22,304 nucleotides of DNA from GCA-2729515 sp036336695 (GTDB lineage: Bacteria > Myxococcota_A > UBA9160 > SMWR01): assembly GCA_036336695.1 (NCBI GenBank), contig JAYZFQ010000136.1:1-22304 (forward strand), given 5' to 3'. The number at the start of each line of letters is the position of its first letter. The stretch's first letter is position 1. The position numbers and the translations under genes are program-made. A model generated the notes under the pieces. The model was not told the origin of the DNA, searched no databases, and saw only the letters and a program-made list of their open reading frames with translations. Positions 7,178 through 15,562 of this stretch are shown here, one piece after another.

Positions 7178-9994
7178 TTAGCCGGCCCCGGGGGCTTCGA
7201 GGTCGAAGGTGTCGACCAGCCAGGCCCACCAGGCGCCCTGCTCGACGCCGGGTCCGAGGCGTCGACGGGCCGCGCGCTGGGCAGCGGCGGGCCGTCCCGC
7301 CAGCGCCAGGGCGTAGACTTCCAGGTAGGCGTCGTCGGGTCCGTCGGCGCGCGCGAAGTGCCGCGCGGCGTCGGCGAACTGGCGTCGGGCCAGGGCCCGC
7401 GCTCCGAGCAGGTGCGCGTGGGGGCGGGCCGAACCTCCGCGTTCGAGCAGGCGATCTACGACACGGAGCGAGCCGCGCTCGACGCCGACCTGCCAGAGCG
7501 GCAGTGTTTCCAGGTCGGTTTCCGTGAGCACCTGGTGGAGTTCCCGGAAACGGGCGGTGCGATTGCCGCGCGGTGCGGTGAGTCCGCCGCGGGAACGGGT
7601 GAGCATGCGCTGGAGGTCGAAGTAGGCGAGGGTGCGTTCCCGGAGGTCCGCGGGCCAGGCGTCCGCGACGAAGGTGCTGGTGGCGAAGCGCTCCCGTGCG
7701 CGCTGCGTGTCCATCCAGCGCGCATGGGCGTCGTGGGCGTCCGAGCGCGCGCGCCCCTCCTGGAGGCGTTTCGGAAAATCGTCCTCCAGCGGTGGCGTTG
7801 CGCCCACGATTTCCCGCAACTGGTCCGCGTCGGCGAGAAACATCGTGCCCAGCTGTTCGGGTTTCTCGACTCCGAGCGCTCGCAGTTCCCTGCCGACGCG
7901 TTCGTCGCGCCACTGGCGCGTGAAGGCAGCCCCATCGCGTGACCAGTTCGCATCGCGAGAGCCCACCAGCATCCAGTTGAGCCGCGCCGTGGTCCACAGG
8001 GAGCAGTCGGGAAAGACTTCGCAATAGGCGGCGATGATCGAGCGCGTTTCCTCGGGCGAAAGGCTGTGGACGGGGAGCCAGTAGGTGTTGATGCCGCCCG
8101 GGGTGAGCCGATCGTGGACGAGCTGGAAGTATTCCCGCGTGTAGAGGTTGACGACGCCGGCGTGTCGCGGGGGCGGCGGCTCGCTGGTGATCAGATCGTA
8201 GTGCTGCGGCGTGGTCTGGAGGAAGAAGCGTCCGTCTTCGACGTGGACCCGGACGCGCGGATCCCGCAGCGGGTGTTCCGCGGCATCGGGGTAGGCGACA
8301 TTGCTCGCCTCCAGCACGTCCTCGGAGATATCGACGACGTCGATGCGTTCGAGGCCCGCCGTGTCGGTCAGGGCTTTCGCGGTGCCGCCGATGCCGTAGC
8401 TGATGAGCAGGGCGCTGCGTGCTTCGGGCTGCAAGGCCATGGGCCAGTAGACGAAGAGTTTCATGTAGCGCTGTGCCCAGACGCGGTCGGTCGCCATGCC
8501 GAAGCCGTCGGTGACGAGCCGGTGGAAGAGCGGCTCTCCGAGGACCGAGGTCCGCAGGTAGAGCACGGTTTCCGTGCGGCCCTCGCGCGCCAGGGCGATC
8601 TCCATTCCGGGGGCGTTGCCGAAGCGCCGGGCCACGGCGCTGAAGTGATGGTTGCGCATGGCGCCGTCGGGGAAGGCGTAGAGCGCGAAGGCAAACGCGA
8701 CCCCGGCGGCCGCGAGGGGCCAGCGCGGCCCGGGGTGAACCGCTGCCCGGCGTGCGCCCAGGAGGAACACGCCGACGCCACCGTAGAGCGTCGCGAGCAC
8801 CTGAAGGGAACGTTCCATCCCAAGGGCGGGCAGCAGGACGAACCCCCCGGCGAGGGCGCCCAGGGCTCCGCCCACGGTATTGGCCAGGGTGAGGAGCCCC
8901 GCTGCGCGGGTGTCGGGCGCGAGCCAGCGCTCGAGTGCGGCGCCGGTGAGGGGGAAGAGCACCCCCGAAAGCAGGGCCACGGGAAACATCAGCACGGCGC
9001 CGAGCCACACGATTTCCAGGGACCTTTCGACGGCGGGCGCTCCGGCGGGGTCGATCAGCATCCCGAAGGCGATGTAGCTGCCCACCGCGGCGCAGCCGGC
9101 GAGCAGGGCAATTCCCGGTACATGTTGGAAGGCCTGGGGGCGTCGCCGCAGCCAGAGCCCGCCGGCGAAGCCCCCGAGCGCGATGCCGGCAAGCACGATG
9201 GCGAGCATCAGGGCAAAGCTCAGTCCTGCGCTGTAGACGAAGAGCGAGAGCAGGCGGAACCAGACGACTTCGAGTGCGAGCAGGATGCTGCCGGCGAGCA
9301 GGGCCGCGGCCAGCAAGGGAAGTGCGCGTCGAAGTCCGGCGACGGGAGCCCGCGGCTCGGCGCGGGGCGTGGCCGCGTGGCCGACGCGCGCAGCCAGCGC
9401 CAGTGCCCCGGCCGCCGCAGCGAGGTTCAGGCCGGCGGCGACCCAGGCCGTGCCCCGGACCCCGAACCAGGCGATCAAGGCGGCTTCGCCTGCAACGGCG
9501 CCCAGGACGGCGCCGGCGGTGTTCCACCCGTAAAGCCGCCCGAGCACCGCCCCGAAGTTGGTGTCCCGTGCGCGGAGGGCTTTCACCAGGAGCGGGAGCG
9601 TTGCGCCCATGGCGGTTGCCGGAATCAGCAGCAGGGTGAAGCCCACGACGAGGCGCAGGGGATTCAGGATCCACGGCTGGTCGAGGAAGGGCCGCCACAG
9701 GGGCGCGAGTCCACCGGCGAGTTCCGGGAGGAGGAAGACGAGCGCGACGCCTGTTGCCGCGATGACCGCTTCGAGCAGCGCGTACAGGCGCACCGGTTGC
9801 AGGATCCGGTTCCCGAAGCGTGCGGCGAGGCCGTTGCCGAGGGCGAGGCCCGCCATGAAGCTCGACAAGACCAGGCTGGACGCCCAGATGCCGTTGCCGA
9901 AGGCGAGGCCCGCCTGCCGGAACCACAGGGTTTCGAAGAGCAGGCCGGCAGCGCCCGAGAGCAGGAAGACGGCGCAGAGCCCCCAGGTCGTCAC
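7178..9994 (-). CDS. Fused MFS-like transporter / spermidine-synthase-like protein
   Basis: 938 residues from GTG at 9992-9994. The N-terminal half (about residues 1-450) is polytopic, with LLSGAAGLLFETLWFRQ and many Gly/Ala/Leu helices, as in fused MFS/spermidine synthase proteins. A Rossmann-type aminopropyl/methyltransferase-like domain follows: GIGGTAKAL near residue 533 (nucleotide-binding loop), VDIS after it, EDGRFFL, and YDLITSEPPPP near residue 603 with NLYTREYFQL. The last ~90 residues contain a TPR-like helical repeat (HLLGARALARRQFADAARHF). The ligand is unknown; most such fusions are uncharacterised and may not make spermidine. The gene starts 9 bp after the stop of the metalloprotease gene on the same strand, so the two probably form an operon. 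It converges on the selenoprotein gene with a 20-bp gap. Confidence 0.85.
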   Translation of the reverse strand: MTTWGLCAVFLLSGAAGLLFETLWFRQAGLAFGNGIWASSLVLSSFMAGLALGNGLAARFGNRILQPVRLYALLEAVIAATGVALVFLLPELAGGLAPLWRPFLDQPWILNPLRLVVGFTLLLIPATAMGATLPLLVKALRARDTNFGAVLGRLYGWNTAGAVLGAVAGEAALIAWFGVRGTAWVAAGLNLAAAAGALALAARVGHAATPRAEPRAPVAGLRRALPLLAAALLAGSILLALEVVWFRLLSLFVYSAGLSFALMLAIVLAGIALGGFAGGLWLRRRPQAFQHVPGIALLAGCAAVGSYIAFGMLIDPAGAPAVERSLEIVWLGAVLMFPVALLSGVLFPLTGAALERWLAPDTRAAGLLTLANTVGGALGALAGGFVLLPALGMERSLQVLATLYGGVGVFLLGARRAAVHPGPRWPLAAAGVAFAFALYAFPDGAMRNHHFSAVARRFGNAPGMEIALAREGRTETVLYLRTSVLGEPLFHRLVTDGFGMATDRVWAQRYMKLFVYWPMALQPEARSALLISYGIGGTAKALTDTAGLERIDVVDISEDVLEASNVAYPDAAEHPLRDPRVRVHVEDGRFFLQTTPQHYDLITSEPPPPRHAGVVNLYTREYFQLVHDRLTPGGINTYWLPVHSLSPEETRSIIAAYCEVFPDCSLWTTARLNWMLVGSRDANWSRDGAAFTRQWRDERVGRELRALGVEKPEQLGTMFLADADQLREIVGATPPLEDDFPKRLQEGRARSDAHDAHARWMDTQRARERFATSTFVADAWPADLRERTLAYFDLQRMLTRSRGGLTAPRGNRTARFRELHQVLTETDLETLPLWQVGVERGSLRVVDRLLERGGSARPHAHLLGARALARRQFADAARHFARADGPDDAYLEVYALALAGRPAAAQRAARRRLGPGVEQGAWWAWLVDTFDLEAPGAG

Positions 9995-10003
9995 GGAGTC
10001 AGC

Positions 10004-11335
10004 CTATCCGTTCCGGCGGTGTCTGCCCTCCCCGTCGGCCCTCGGGCGCGCGCCGTCCGCGGCTCCGTCTGGACCCCGGCTTGTGCCGACCCTCCTGCGC
10101 TTGCGCCGGTACCCCAGGCCCCAGAGGCCGAGGCCGACCAGGCCCGCGCTGCCGGGCTCGGGCACGGTGATGATGATGTGGGACAGGCGGTAGCCGTAGA
10201 GTTCGTAGCCGCCGAGGTCCGAGATGCTGCGGGCGTTCACCTGTACGTAGTAGGTGCCGGTGGCGGGGAGGGTGAGATCGAGGAGGATCGCGTCGAGGGA
10301 TTCCATTTCCCGGGTGTTGAATGCGGTGCTTCCGAAGTAGGGGATTTCGTTCCCGGCGGAGTCGAGGATCCGGAGTTCCGAGTTGATCGTGTCGCCGAGC
10401 CGGTGGGCGATGATTCGGGACACCACCTCGAAGTTCATCAGGTCGCCGGCATTCCCGCTGAAGGAGTAGAGATCGGTTTCTCCCCCGACCTCGATGGCAC
10501 CGGTGACCACCACCGCATCGACGAGGAGGTCCCGTCCGGCGTTCTGGCCCAGCAGGATCGTGTTCGGCACGTCCAAGGGGGCCAGGGCGATCGCCTGGGC
10601 GGTCGCGAGTGTGCCGTGGGGGGGGAGCTGCTCGTTCACGACGGTTCCCCGCTCGTTGAAGGCCAGCCGCACTGCCGAGCGCTCGCTGAGGAACGTGTCG
10701 CTCGCGGCGTCGAAGAGCGTCGAGCCGTGGACTCCGGGGGTGGCCATCGTGTGGTCGGGGGTTTCGTGGGCATCGGTGGGGCCCGGGTAGAACGGGGAGA
10801 ACACGCCGGCGCCCGGCTGAGGGCTCATGCCCGAACCGATGGGACCCATGGCGTCGACATGGCGGAGTCCGAGCAGATGTCCGAACTCGTGGGCGCCGAC
10901 CGTGCTGGCAAGAGCGACGAAATTCTCGCTCGTCGCGGGTGGTTCGAGGCCGCCGCCGAGCAGGGCGTTGATGTTGACCCGTGCGACGTCGTTGGGATTC
11001 GTGTTCCGAAAATCGACCGCCGACGTCAGGCCGCCGATGATGCCGTCGGCGTTGAAGGTCACGGTCGAATAGTCGCCGGCCTGGGGCTGGTCCAGGGTGA
11101 CGGCGATGTCGAAGGCCTGGTAGTCGGCCGCAATGCGGTCGCGGATCGCCGCCTGTTCGGCGGTCGTGTAGACGTGCTCCCCGGCATCGAAATCCGACGT
11201 GAAGTCGAGCCACACGATCTGGGCCCCAGAGGCCCCGCTTGCAAACGCAAGGGCGAGAAGCCAGCCGATTCCGAGGGCCGCACCCTTTCGGACGCCGGGG
11301 CGTAGAGGCGTCCTGCCGCGACGCGACACACCCAT
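10004..11335 (-). CDS. Secreted zinc metalloprotease with PPC-like domain and PEP-CTERM sorting signal
   Basis: 443 residues from ATG at 11333-11335, chosen because a signal peptide follows (RK, then GWLLALAFASGASGA before Gln). The frame stays open to a TTG at 11428, which gives an unlikely leader. The catalytic domain has HEFGHLLGLRH near residues 145-156, the metzincin-type zinc site H-E-x-x-H-x-x-G-x-x-H, and a later Met (GSGMSPQPG) that may be the Met-turn. After it is a bacterial pre-peptidase C-terminal-type domain (ETDLYSFSGNAGD, then TGTYYVQV). Near the end VPEPG, a short hydrophobic helix and the basic RRKRRR cluster form a PEP-CTERM signal, processed by an exosortase that must be encoded elsewhere. 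Oddly, about 28 charged residues follow the Arg cluster, where PEP-CTERM proteins normally stop. Confidence 0.87.
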   Translation of the reverse strand: MGVSRRGRTPLRPGVRKGAALGIGWLLALAFASGASGAQIVWLDFTSDFDAGEHVYTTAEQAAIRDRIAADYQAFDIAVTLDQPQAGDYSTVTFNADGIIGGLTSAVDFRNTNPNDVARVNINALLGGGLEPPATSENFVALASTVGAHEFGHLLGLRHVDAMGPIGSGMSPQPGAGVFSPFYPGPTDAHETPDHTMATPGVHGSTLFDAASDTFLSERSAVRLAFNERGTVVNEQLPPHGTLATAQAIALAPLDVPNTILLGQNAGRDLLVDAVVVTGAIEVGGETDLYSFSGNAGDLMNFEVVSRIIAHRLGDTINSELRILDSAGNEIPYFGSTAFNTREMESLDAILLDLTLPATGTYYVQVNARSISDLGGYELYGYRLSHIIITVPEPGSAGLVGLGLWGLGYRRKRRRVGTSRGPDGAADGARPRADGEGRHRRNG

Positions 11336-11409
11336 ACAGCGTTGGGGCACAGCAGGCACAGCACGCCCTCTCTGAGACAAGCCACGCCAGCGGCTTGCGA
11401 CACCTCTCC

Positions 11410-11430
11410 AGTTGCATTTTGGATGCAACT
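11410..11430. repeat. Perfect 8-bp inverted repeat, possible operator
   Basis: AGTTGCAT-TTTGG-ATGCAACT: arms 11410-11417 and 11423-11430 with a 5-bp spacer. A dimeric regulator could bind such a site. It lies 75-95 bp upstream of the protease ATG. Confidence 0.5.
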
Positions 11431-11439
11431 CGAATGCCT

Positions 11440-11458
11440 AATAAAAAAGTGTTTTATT
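11440..11458. repeat. A/T-only 7-bp inverted repeat
   Basis: AATAAAA-N5-TTTTATT with arms 11440-11446 and 11452-11458. It is not GC-rich, so it is a poor intrinsic terminator; it may be a regulator site or a by-product of AT-richness. Confidence 0.3.
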
Positions 11459-11542
11459 TCCAGTAGTTTGTGGGGAAATCGACACGATAGTAGCATTTCT
11501 GATACCTATTAAGTTCTAAAAAACTACCTATAAACTGCCTTA

Positions 11543-11559
11543 AGTTGCATTTCGCAATT
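11543..11559. repeat. Second AGTTGCATTT copy, degenerate inverted repeat
   Basis: AGTTGC (11543-11548), 5-bp spacer, GCAATT (11554-11559): one mismatch from a perfect 6-bp inverted repeat, and its first ten bases equal those at 11410-11419. Two related sites 133 bp apart suggest a shared binding protein. Confidence 0.35.
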
Positions 11560-11651
11560 CATGGGCGACCGCAATTTGACGCCCCGGGACTCGGTCGAGA
11601 CCTGGAGGGGACGTCGTGCGGGAGACGTCGGCGGCGGGCTGGGCGGGTGGT

Positions 11652-12014
11652 CTAGTTGCCGTAGAGCCCGCCGATGGCGGCGACGGGCAATTGGACGAGG
11701 TCGAAGGGGACGGTGAACAGGTAGAGCGGCCAGCGCGCGGCCGGGGGGAGTCCGGTTTCCGGCAGGCCCCGGGTGAGGGGCATCAGGCGGTCCGTGCCAT
11801 AGGACCAGCGTCGTTGGGCGTTCCAGTCTTCGATGGCCAGGTGGTCGTCGAAGGCCTCGGGTCGGACGCGATCCGACACGGGTGTGAACTCGCCGGTCGT
11901 GGCCTGGGGCACCGGCACCGGTTCACTTGCGGGGCCGTCATCGGCCAGGGCGGTGGTTGCCACGGCCAGGAGCGCGAGGCTCGACACGGCGGCGATCCGC
12001 TTGGCTGCCTGCAT
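11652..12014 (-). CDS. Small exported protein of unknown function
   Basis: 120 residues from ATG at 12012-12014, with GGAG about 6 nt upstream on the minus strand (GAGGAGACCCCC before ATG). The frame continues upstream, but the signal peptide (MQAAKR, then VSSLALLAVATTALA with cleavage before DDG) marks this start. The mature part is about 95 residues, acidic/Pro-rich at first (EPVPVPQATTGEF), then with Trp/Arg-rich and Pro-rich stretches and a hydrophobic end (YLFTVPFDLVQLPVAAIGGLYGN). The end recalls the FDxVxLP segment of YceK-like small envelope proteins, but there is no lipobox Cys. I make no functional call. Confidence 0.65.
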   Translation of the reverse strand: MQAAKRIAAVSSLALLAVATTALADDGPASEPVPVPQATTGEFTPVSDRVRPEAFDDHLAIEDWNAQRRWSYGTDRLMPLTRGLPETGLPPAARWPLYLFTVPFDLVQLPVAAIGGLYGN

Positions 12015-12094
12015 GGGGGTCTCCTCGCGCCCCAGCATACCCGCGTCCGGCGATCTCGGCCGACGACGCGGGGGGGCGTGTCCCGGCCCGGTGT

Positions 12095-12100
12095 TAGACT
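12095..12100 (+). promoter_or_regulatory. Candidate extended -10 element upstream of the GT-C gene
   Basis: TG-T-TAGACT reads as an extended -10 element ending 8 bp before the ATG at 12109. If used, the transcript would be nearly leaderless, and indeed no Shine-Dalgarno sequence precedes this ATG. No -35 box is visible. Confidence 0.3.
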
Positions 12101-12108
12101 CGGTCGCC

Positions 12109-13758
12109 ATGCGGGAGCGGCGGTCCTCCGGCCCGCCCGTGGGTCGCGAGCGGGCGACGGGTCACGCGCGTTTCGCGCGCACGGCGGACGCCGTGCTTCT
12201 CGCCGGCTTCGTGGTCGCCGCCCTGGCGGGCCTGGCCCTGCTCGTCGCGTACGGATACGGCCGGGACCAGGGCATCTACGCCGTGGTGGCCCGCGCCGTC
12301 GCGGGGGGCGGCGCGCCCTATCTCGACGCCTGGGACTTCAAGCCTCCGGCGATCTTCGGCGTCTACGCGCTTGCCCGCGCGTTGTTCGGGCCGGGGATCC
12401 TTGCCGTACGAGTGGTCGAAGCGGCGGCATACGTGTCGCTCTTCCCCGCGTTTGCGCTGCTGGCCCGGCGCGCGCTGGGCGACGCCCGGCCCGGCGTGCT
12501 CGCCGCTGCGGTCGCGGTCTTTGGCCAGGTCCAGCTGGAATACTGGGACACCGCCCAGCCCGAAAACTTCGGCGGTGTGACCGTGGTCTGGGCCCTCGTC
12601 TTGGCGGTCCGTGCCGAGGCGGTCTTCGGACCCTCCCGGCGCTGGTGCCAGTTCGGCGCCGGGGCGCTCTACGCACTGGCGGGCCTGTTCAAGCCGCACC
12701 TGGGTGCGGGGATCCTGGTCAGCGCGATGTTCGCCCTCCACGGCGCCAGGCGGGCCGGTGCGTCCGGGGGAGCGCCCCTGCTCGCCTACGCTGCGGGCGG
12801 CGCGATCGTGGTGGCCGCGGCCTTCCTCTGGCTCCTCGCGGCCGGTGCGTGGCCCGCGACCCTGGAGACGTTCTTCCGCTTCCTGCCCGCCTATCACGCG
12901 CTCCGCTTCGAGTGGAGCGCGTTTCCCGCCGATGCGCTCTGGACGCTCGGCAAGGTCTTGTTCGGGTTCACGGCATTCGTGCCCGCCGGCATCGCCCTGC
13001 TCGTCTTGTTGCCGCCCCTGGCAACGCGGGAGCGCGCCGTGGCCTGGCACGTGGCGGGGGTCGCGCTGGTGCAACTGGCCGGGGTCGCCAGCCAGGCCCG
13101 GTTCTACCCGTACCACTTTGCCGCGAGCCTGCTGCTGCTTTCGCTGTTGGCGGGCTGGGGGCTCTGGAAGGGCTGGCTGCGCGCGCGGCAGGCGCCGCTC
13201 GGCATCGCCCTCGCGTTCGTCCTCGCGTTCGTCCTGGCCTGGAAGGCGCCGTCGATTCCCACCTACGGGGGTTTCACGTACTGGGAACGGGTGTTGATGC
13301 GCGTCGGTCTCTATGCCGGCAGCGTCGACCCGCGCGTCGAGAACCTGTTGCATACCGCGGGAGACGTCCACTACGGCGCGAACCGGCGCGCGGCCCAGTG
13401 GATCGCGACGCGGACACCGCCCGACGCGTCCCTGTACGTGTGGGGCTTCGAGCCGATGCTCTACGCCATGGCCGATCGTCGTCCCGCGAGCCGGTGGATC
13501 TACAACGTGCCCCAGCGCCTCGACTGGGAGCACCGCGACCGCGCACGCGCGGAACTGATCGGTGAACTCGAACGGTCGCCGCCCGACGCAATCGTGGTGG
13601 TGAAGGGGGACGTGCGCGAGGGGGTGACCGGAAGCCGGCGCGACAGCCGGTCGGAACTCGAGACGTTTCCCGAACTCGGGCGCCTGCTGGACGAGGCCTA
13701 CGAGCCGGTGTGGACGGGGCAGGACCTGACGATTCTCCTGCCGCGCCCGAGCGACTGA
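12109..13758 (+). CDS. Polytopic GT-C glycosyltransferase-like protein (PMT/GT39-related)
   Basis: 549 residues from ATG at 12109. The frame is open upstream to 11833 but that part mirrors the small exported gene on the other strand. After one N-terminal helix (ADAVLLAGFVVAALAGLALLV) comes YGRDQGIYAVVARAV and PYLDAWDFKPPAIFGVYA, the typical first loop of GT39/ArnT-like enzymes in which an Asp (here in GRDQG) is the likely catalytic base. About ten more helices follow, and then a soluble C-terminal domain of roughly 150 residues (VENLLHTAGDVHYGANRRAA onward) as often seen in this group. It would transfer a sugar from a polyprenyl-phosphate donor on the periplasmic side. The DUF456 gene follows 35 bp later. 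Donor and acceptor are unknown. Confidence 0.72.
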   Translation: MRERRSSGPPVGRERATGHARFARTADAVLLAGFVVAALAGLALLVAYGYGRDQGIYAVVARAVAGGGAPYLDAWDFKPPAIFGVYALARALFGPGILAVRVVEAAAYVSLFPAFALLARRALGDARPGVLAAAVAVFGQVQLEYWDTAQPENFGGVTVVWALVLAVRAEAVFGPSRRWCQFGAGALYALAGLFKPHLGAGILVSAMFALHGARRAGASGGAPLLAYAAGGAIVVAAAFLWLLAAGAWPATLETFFRFLPAYHALRFEWSAFPADALWTLGKVLFGFTAFVPAGIALLVLLPPLATRERAVAWHVAGVALVQLAGVASQARFYPYHFAASLLLLSLLAGWGLWKGWLRARQAPLGIALAFVLAFVLAWKAPSIPTYGGFTYWERVLMRVGLYAGSVDPRVENLLHTAGDVHYGANRRAAQWIATRTPPDASLYVWGFEPMLYAMADRRPASRWIYNVPQRLDWEHRDRARAELIGELERSPPDAIVVVKGDVREGVTGSRRDSRSELETFPELGRLLDEAYEPVWTGQDLTILLPRPSD

Positions 13759-13793
13759 TTCGCGTTGGCTCCGGCTGCTACGCTCACGCCCCA

Positions 13794-14282
13794 ATGGAGT
13801 GGATGACGGTACTTCTCTGGGTCCTGGTCGTGCTCTTGGTCGTCGTGGGTGTCGGCGGGACCGCATTGCCGGTACTGCCCGGAGCGCTGCTCGTGTTCGG
13901 CGGGCTGCTCCTCGGCGCATGGATCGACGACTTCCAGAAAGTCGGCGCCTGGTCGCTCACCATCATCGGCGTGCTTGCGGCGCTGACCTACGTGGTGGAC
14001 TTCGCTGCCAGTGCCCTCGGTGCCAAACGGGTGGGCGCGAGCCGGCGAGCGGTGCTCGGCGCGGTGATCGGCGGCATCGTCGGACTGTTCTTCGGCATTC
14101 TCGGTGTGCTCGTCGGACCGTTCGCCGGTGCGGTGATCGGGGAATACACGGTCCAGCGAAACCTCTCCCAGGCGGGTCGCGTCGGCGTGGGGACCTGGAT
14201 CGGCATGGCCCTCGGGCTCGCGGCAAAGCTCACCCTGGTTTTCGCCATGATCACGACATTCCTCATCGCCTTGCGCGCTTGA
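13794..14282 (+). CDS. DUF456-family membrane protein
   Basis: 162 residues from ATG at 13794. The protein is almost wholly hydrophobic, with four or so helices and the DUF456 pattern: VGVGGTALPVLPGALLV near the N-terminus, GAWIDDF, then Gly-rich helices with FFGILGVLVGPFAGAVIGEY. Family function is unknown. It lies 35 bp after the glycosyltransferase-like gene; no good Shine-Dalgarno is visible, and a TACGCT (13779-13784) could be a -10 for a short-leader transcript. The stop at 14280-14282 is 34 bp from the P450 start. Confidence 0.8.
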   Translation: MEWMTVLLWVLVVLLVVVGVGGTALPVLPGALLVFGGLLLGAWIDDFQKVGAWSLTIIGVLAALTYVVDFAASALGAKRVGASRRAVLGAVIGGIVGLFFGILGVLVGPFAGAVIGEYTVQRNLSQAGRVGVGTWIGMALGLAAKLTLVFAMITTFLIALRA

Positions 14283-14316
14283 GGTAGACTCCTCCGGCCG
14301 CCCTTTGGAGGATCAG

Positions 14317-15552
14317 ATGGCCGCCCCCGACTTCAACATCATCCATCCCGACGATTACGCTGCTCACGGCTATCCCCATGAAATCTGGACGCGCTTGCGG
14401 CGCGAGGACCCGGTGCACTGGTGGGATCGCACCGACGGAGTTCCGTTCTGGGCGATCACGAAGCACGCGGACATCGTGTCGATCGGAAAGCAGCCGGAGA
14501 AGTTCCTGAACGGGCCGCGTTTGGTGATCGAACACATGCCCCAGGCGGCCGACCGGGAGGAATTCCCGCCCACGTTGATTCAGCTGGATCCCCCGAAGCA
14601 CGGGATCTATCGACAGCTCGTCTCGAAGCGCTTCACCCCCCGGTATCTCAAGCGCATGCACGCGGATATCGAGCGCATCGGTGGGGAGATCGTCGACAAG
14701 CTGGTCGAGCGGAGCGACGAGGGAGAGTGCGATTTCGTGCGCGAGGTGTCCGCGCCGCTGCCGATCGCCGTCATTGCCTGGATGCTCGGTGTGCCCGAGT
14801 CGGACTGGGAGCTGCTTTTCGACTGGACGAATCGCACCATCGGAGCCGGGGACCCGGAGTACCAGGAAGAGGGAAAGACGACCCAGGAAACCGCGCGGCA
14901 GGCGATGGTCGAGCTGTTTACCTACTTCACCAAGCTGGTGGAGGAGAAGAAGAAGAACCCTTCCGACGACCTGGTCACGATCTTCGCGAACGCCGAGGTC
15001 GACGGAGAGCCGCTCCCGTTCATGGACGTGCTCGCGTGGTGCCTCATCATCGTCGTCGCCGGAAACGAGACGACGCGCAATGGCACCACCGGCGGGATGC
15101 TCGCCTTCGTCGAGAACCAGGACCAGTTGCGCAAGCTCCAGGCCGACATGTCCCTGCTGCCCTCTGCAGTCGAGGAGGTCGTGCGCTGGACGAGTCCGAT
15201 CATCCATTTCGCGCGCACCGCCACGGAAGACGTGGAGATCCGCGGTCGGAAGATCAAGAAGGACGACACGCTCGCGCTGTTCTACCCGTCAGCGAACCGG
15301 GACGAGGAGGTCTTCGCCGACCCCTGGGACTTCCGGATCGACCGGCGCCCGAACCCGCATCTCGGTTTCGGAATCGGCGAGCACTTCTGCCTCGGTTCCC
15401 ACGTGGCGAAGCTCGAACTGCAGATTGCCTACAAGCATCTGCTCCCTCGGATCGAGGAGATCGAACTCGCGGGTCCGATCGACCGGCTGCACTCGGGTCT
15501 CGTCGGCGGCGTCAAGCGCCTGCCGATCCGCTACCGGCTCAAGCCGGCCTGA
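14317..15552 (+). CDS. Cytochrome P450, CYP125/CYP124/CYP142-like
   Basis: 411 residues from ATG at 14317, preceded by GGAGG with a 5-nt spacer. Soluble bacterial class P450, with no membrane anchor. Hallmarks: I-helix oxygen-activating motif A248-GNETT followed by RN, the K-helix ExxR as E287-V-V-R290, and the haem-binding loop FGIGEHFCLG with Cys358 as axial ligand. The AGNETTRN signature, the SANRDEEVF segment and NPHLGFGIG are typical of the CYP125/124/142 group, which oxidises terminal methyl groups of steroid side chains or branched lipids. Electrons must come from a ferredoxin/reductase encoded elsewhere. It converges on the two SDR genes with a 10-bp gap. A TAGACT (14285-14290) may be its -10. 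Confidence 0.92.
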   Translation: MAAPDFNIIHPDDYAAHGYPHEIWTRLRREDPVHWWDRTDGVPFWAITKHADIVSIGKQPEKFLNGPRLVIEHMPQAADREEFPPTLIQLDPPKHGIYRQLVSKRFTPRYLKRMHADIERIGGEIVDKLVERSDEGECDFVREVSAPLPIAVIAWMLGVPESDWELLFDWTNRTIGAGDPEYQEEGKTTQETARQAMVELFTYFTKLVEEKKKNPSDDLVTIFANAEVDGEPLPFMDVLAWCLIIVVAGNETTRNGTTGGMLAFVENQDQLRKLQADMSLLPSAVEEVVRWTSPIIHFARTATEDVEIRGRKIKKDDTLALFYPSANRDEEVFADPWDFRIDRRPNPHLGFGIGEHFCLGSHVAKLELQIAYKHLLPRIEEIELAGPIDRLHSGLVGGVKRLPIRYRLKPA

Positions 15553-15562
15553 CGGGCGCGCG

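Larger units (their letters stand above)
11336..11651. other. 316-bp intergenic region with an AT-rich island (about 11431-11575)
   Basis: This gap lies upstream of the metalloprotease gene and downstream of the small exported protein gene, both on the minus strand. Its central part is rich in A and T, unlike everything around it, and is the natural place for the protease promoter and operators. It holds the inverted repeats listed separately. I see no clear -35/-10 pair or sigma-54 (GG-N10-GC) site and no convincing ORF. Confidence 0.6.

Noticed and set aside
6066..9926. A very long open frame (1286 codons) on the minus strand across several genes
   Set aside because: It is antisense to the UbiA/selenoprotein genes and out of frame with the fused MFS/spermidine-synthase gene; its translation is Arg/Pro-rich without domains. 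Such frames are expected at this GC content.
8066..11305. A 1079-codon open frame on the plus strand
   Set aside because: It mirrors the fused MFS/spermidine-synthase and metalloprotease genes and has a low-complexity Glu/Gly/Arg composition with no family motif.
11336..11428. Longer N-terminus of the metalloprotease from TTG at 11428
   Set aside because: It would bury the signal peptide behind 31 Arg/Cys-rich residues and start inside the inverted repeat; ATG at 11335 fits a secreted protein.
11610..11629. Two GACGTC copies forming a 6-bp hairpin, a possible terminator of the small exported gene
   Set aside because: The loop is 8 nt, no T-tract follows on the minus strand, and GACGTC is itself palindromic, so chance is likely.
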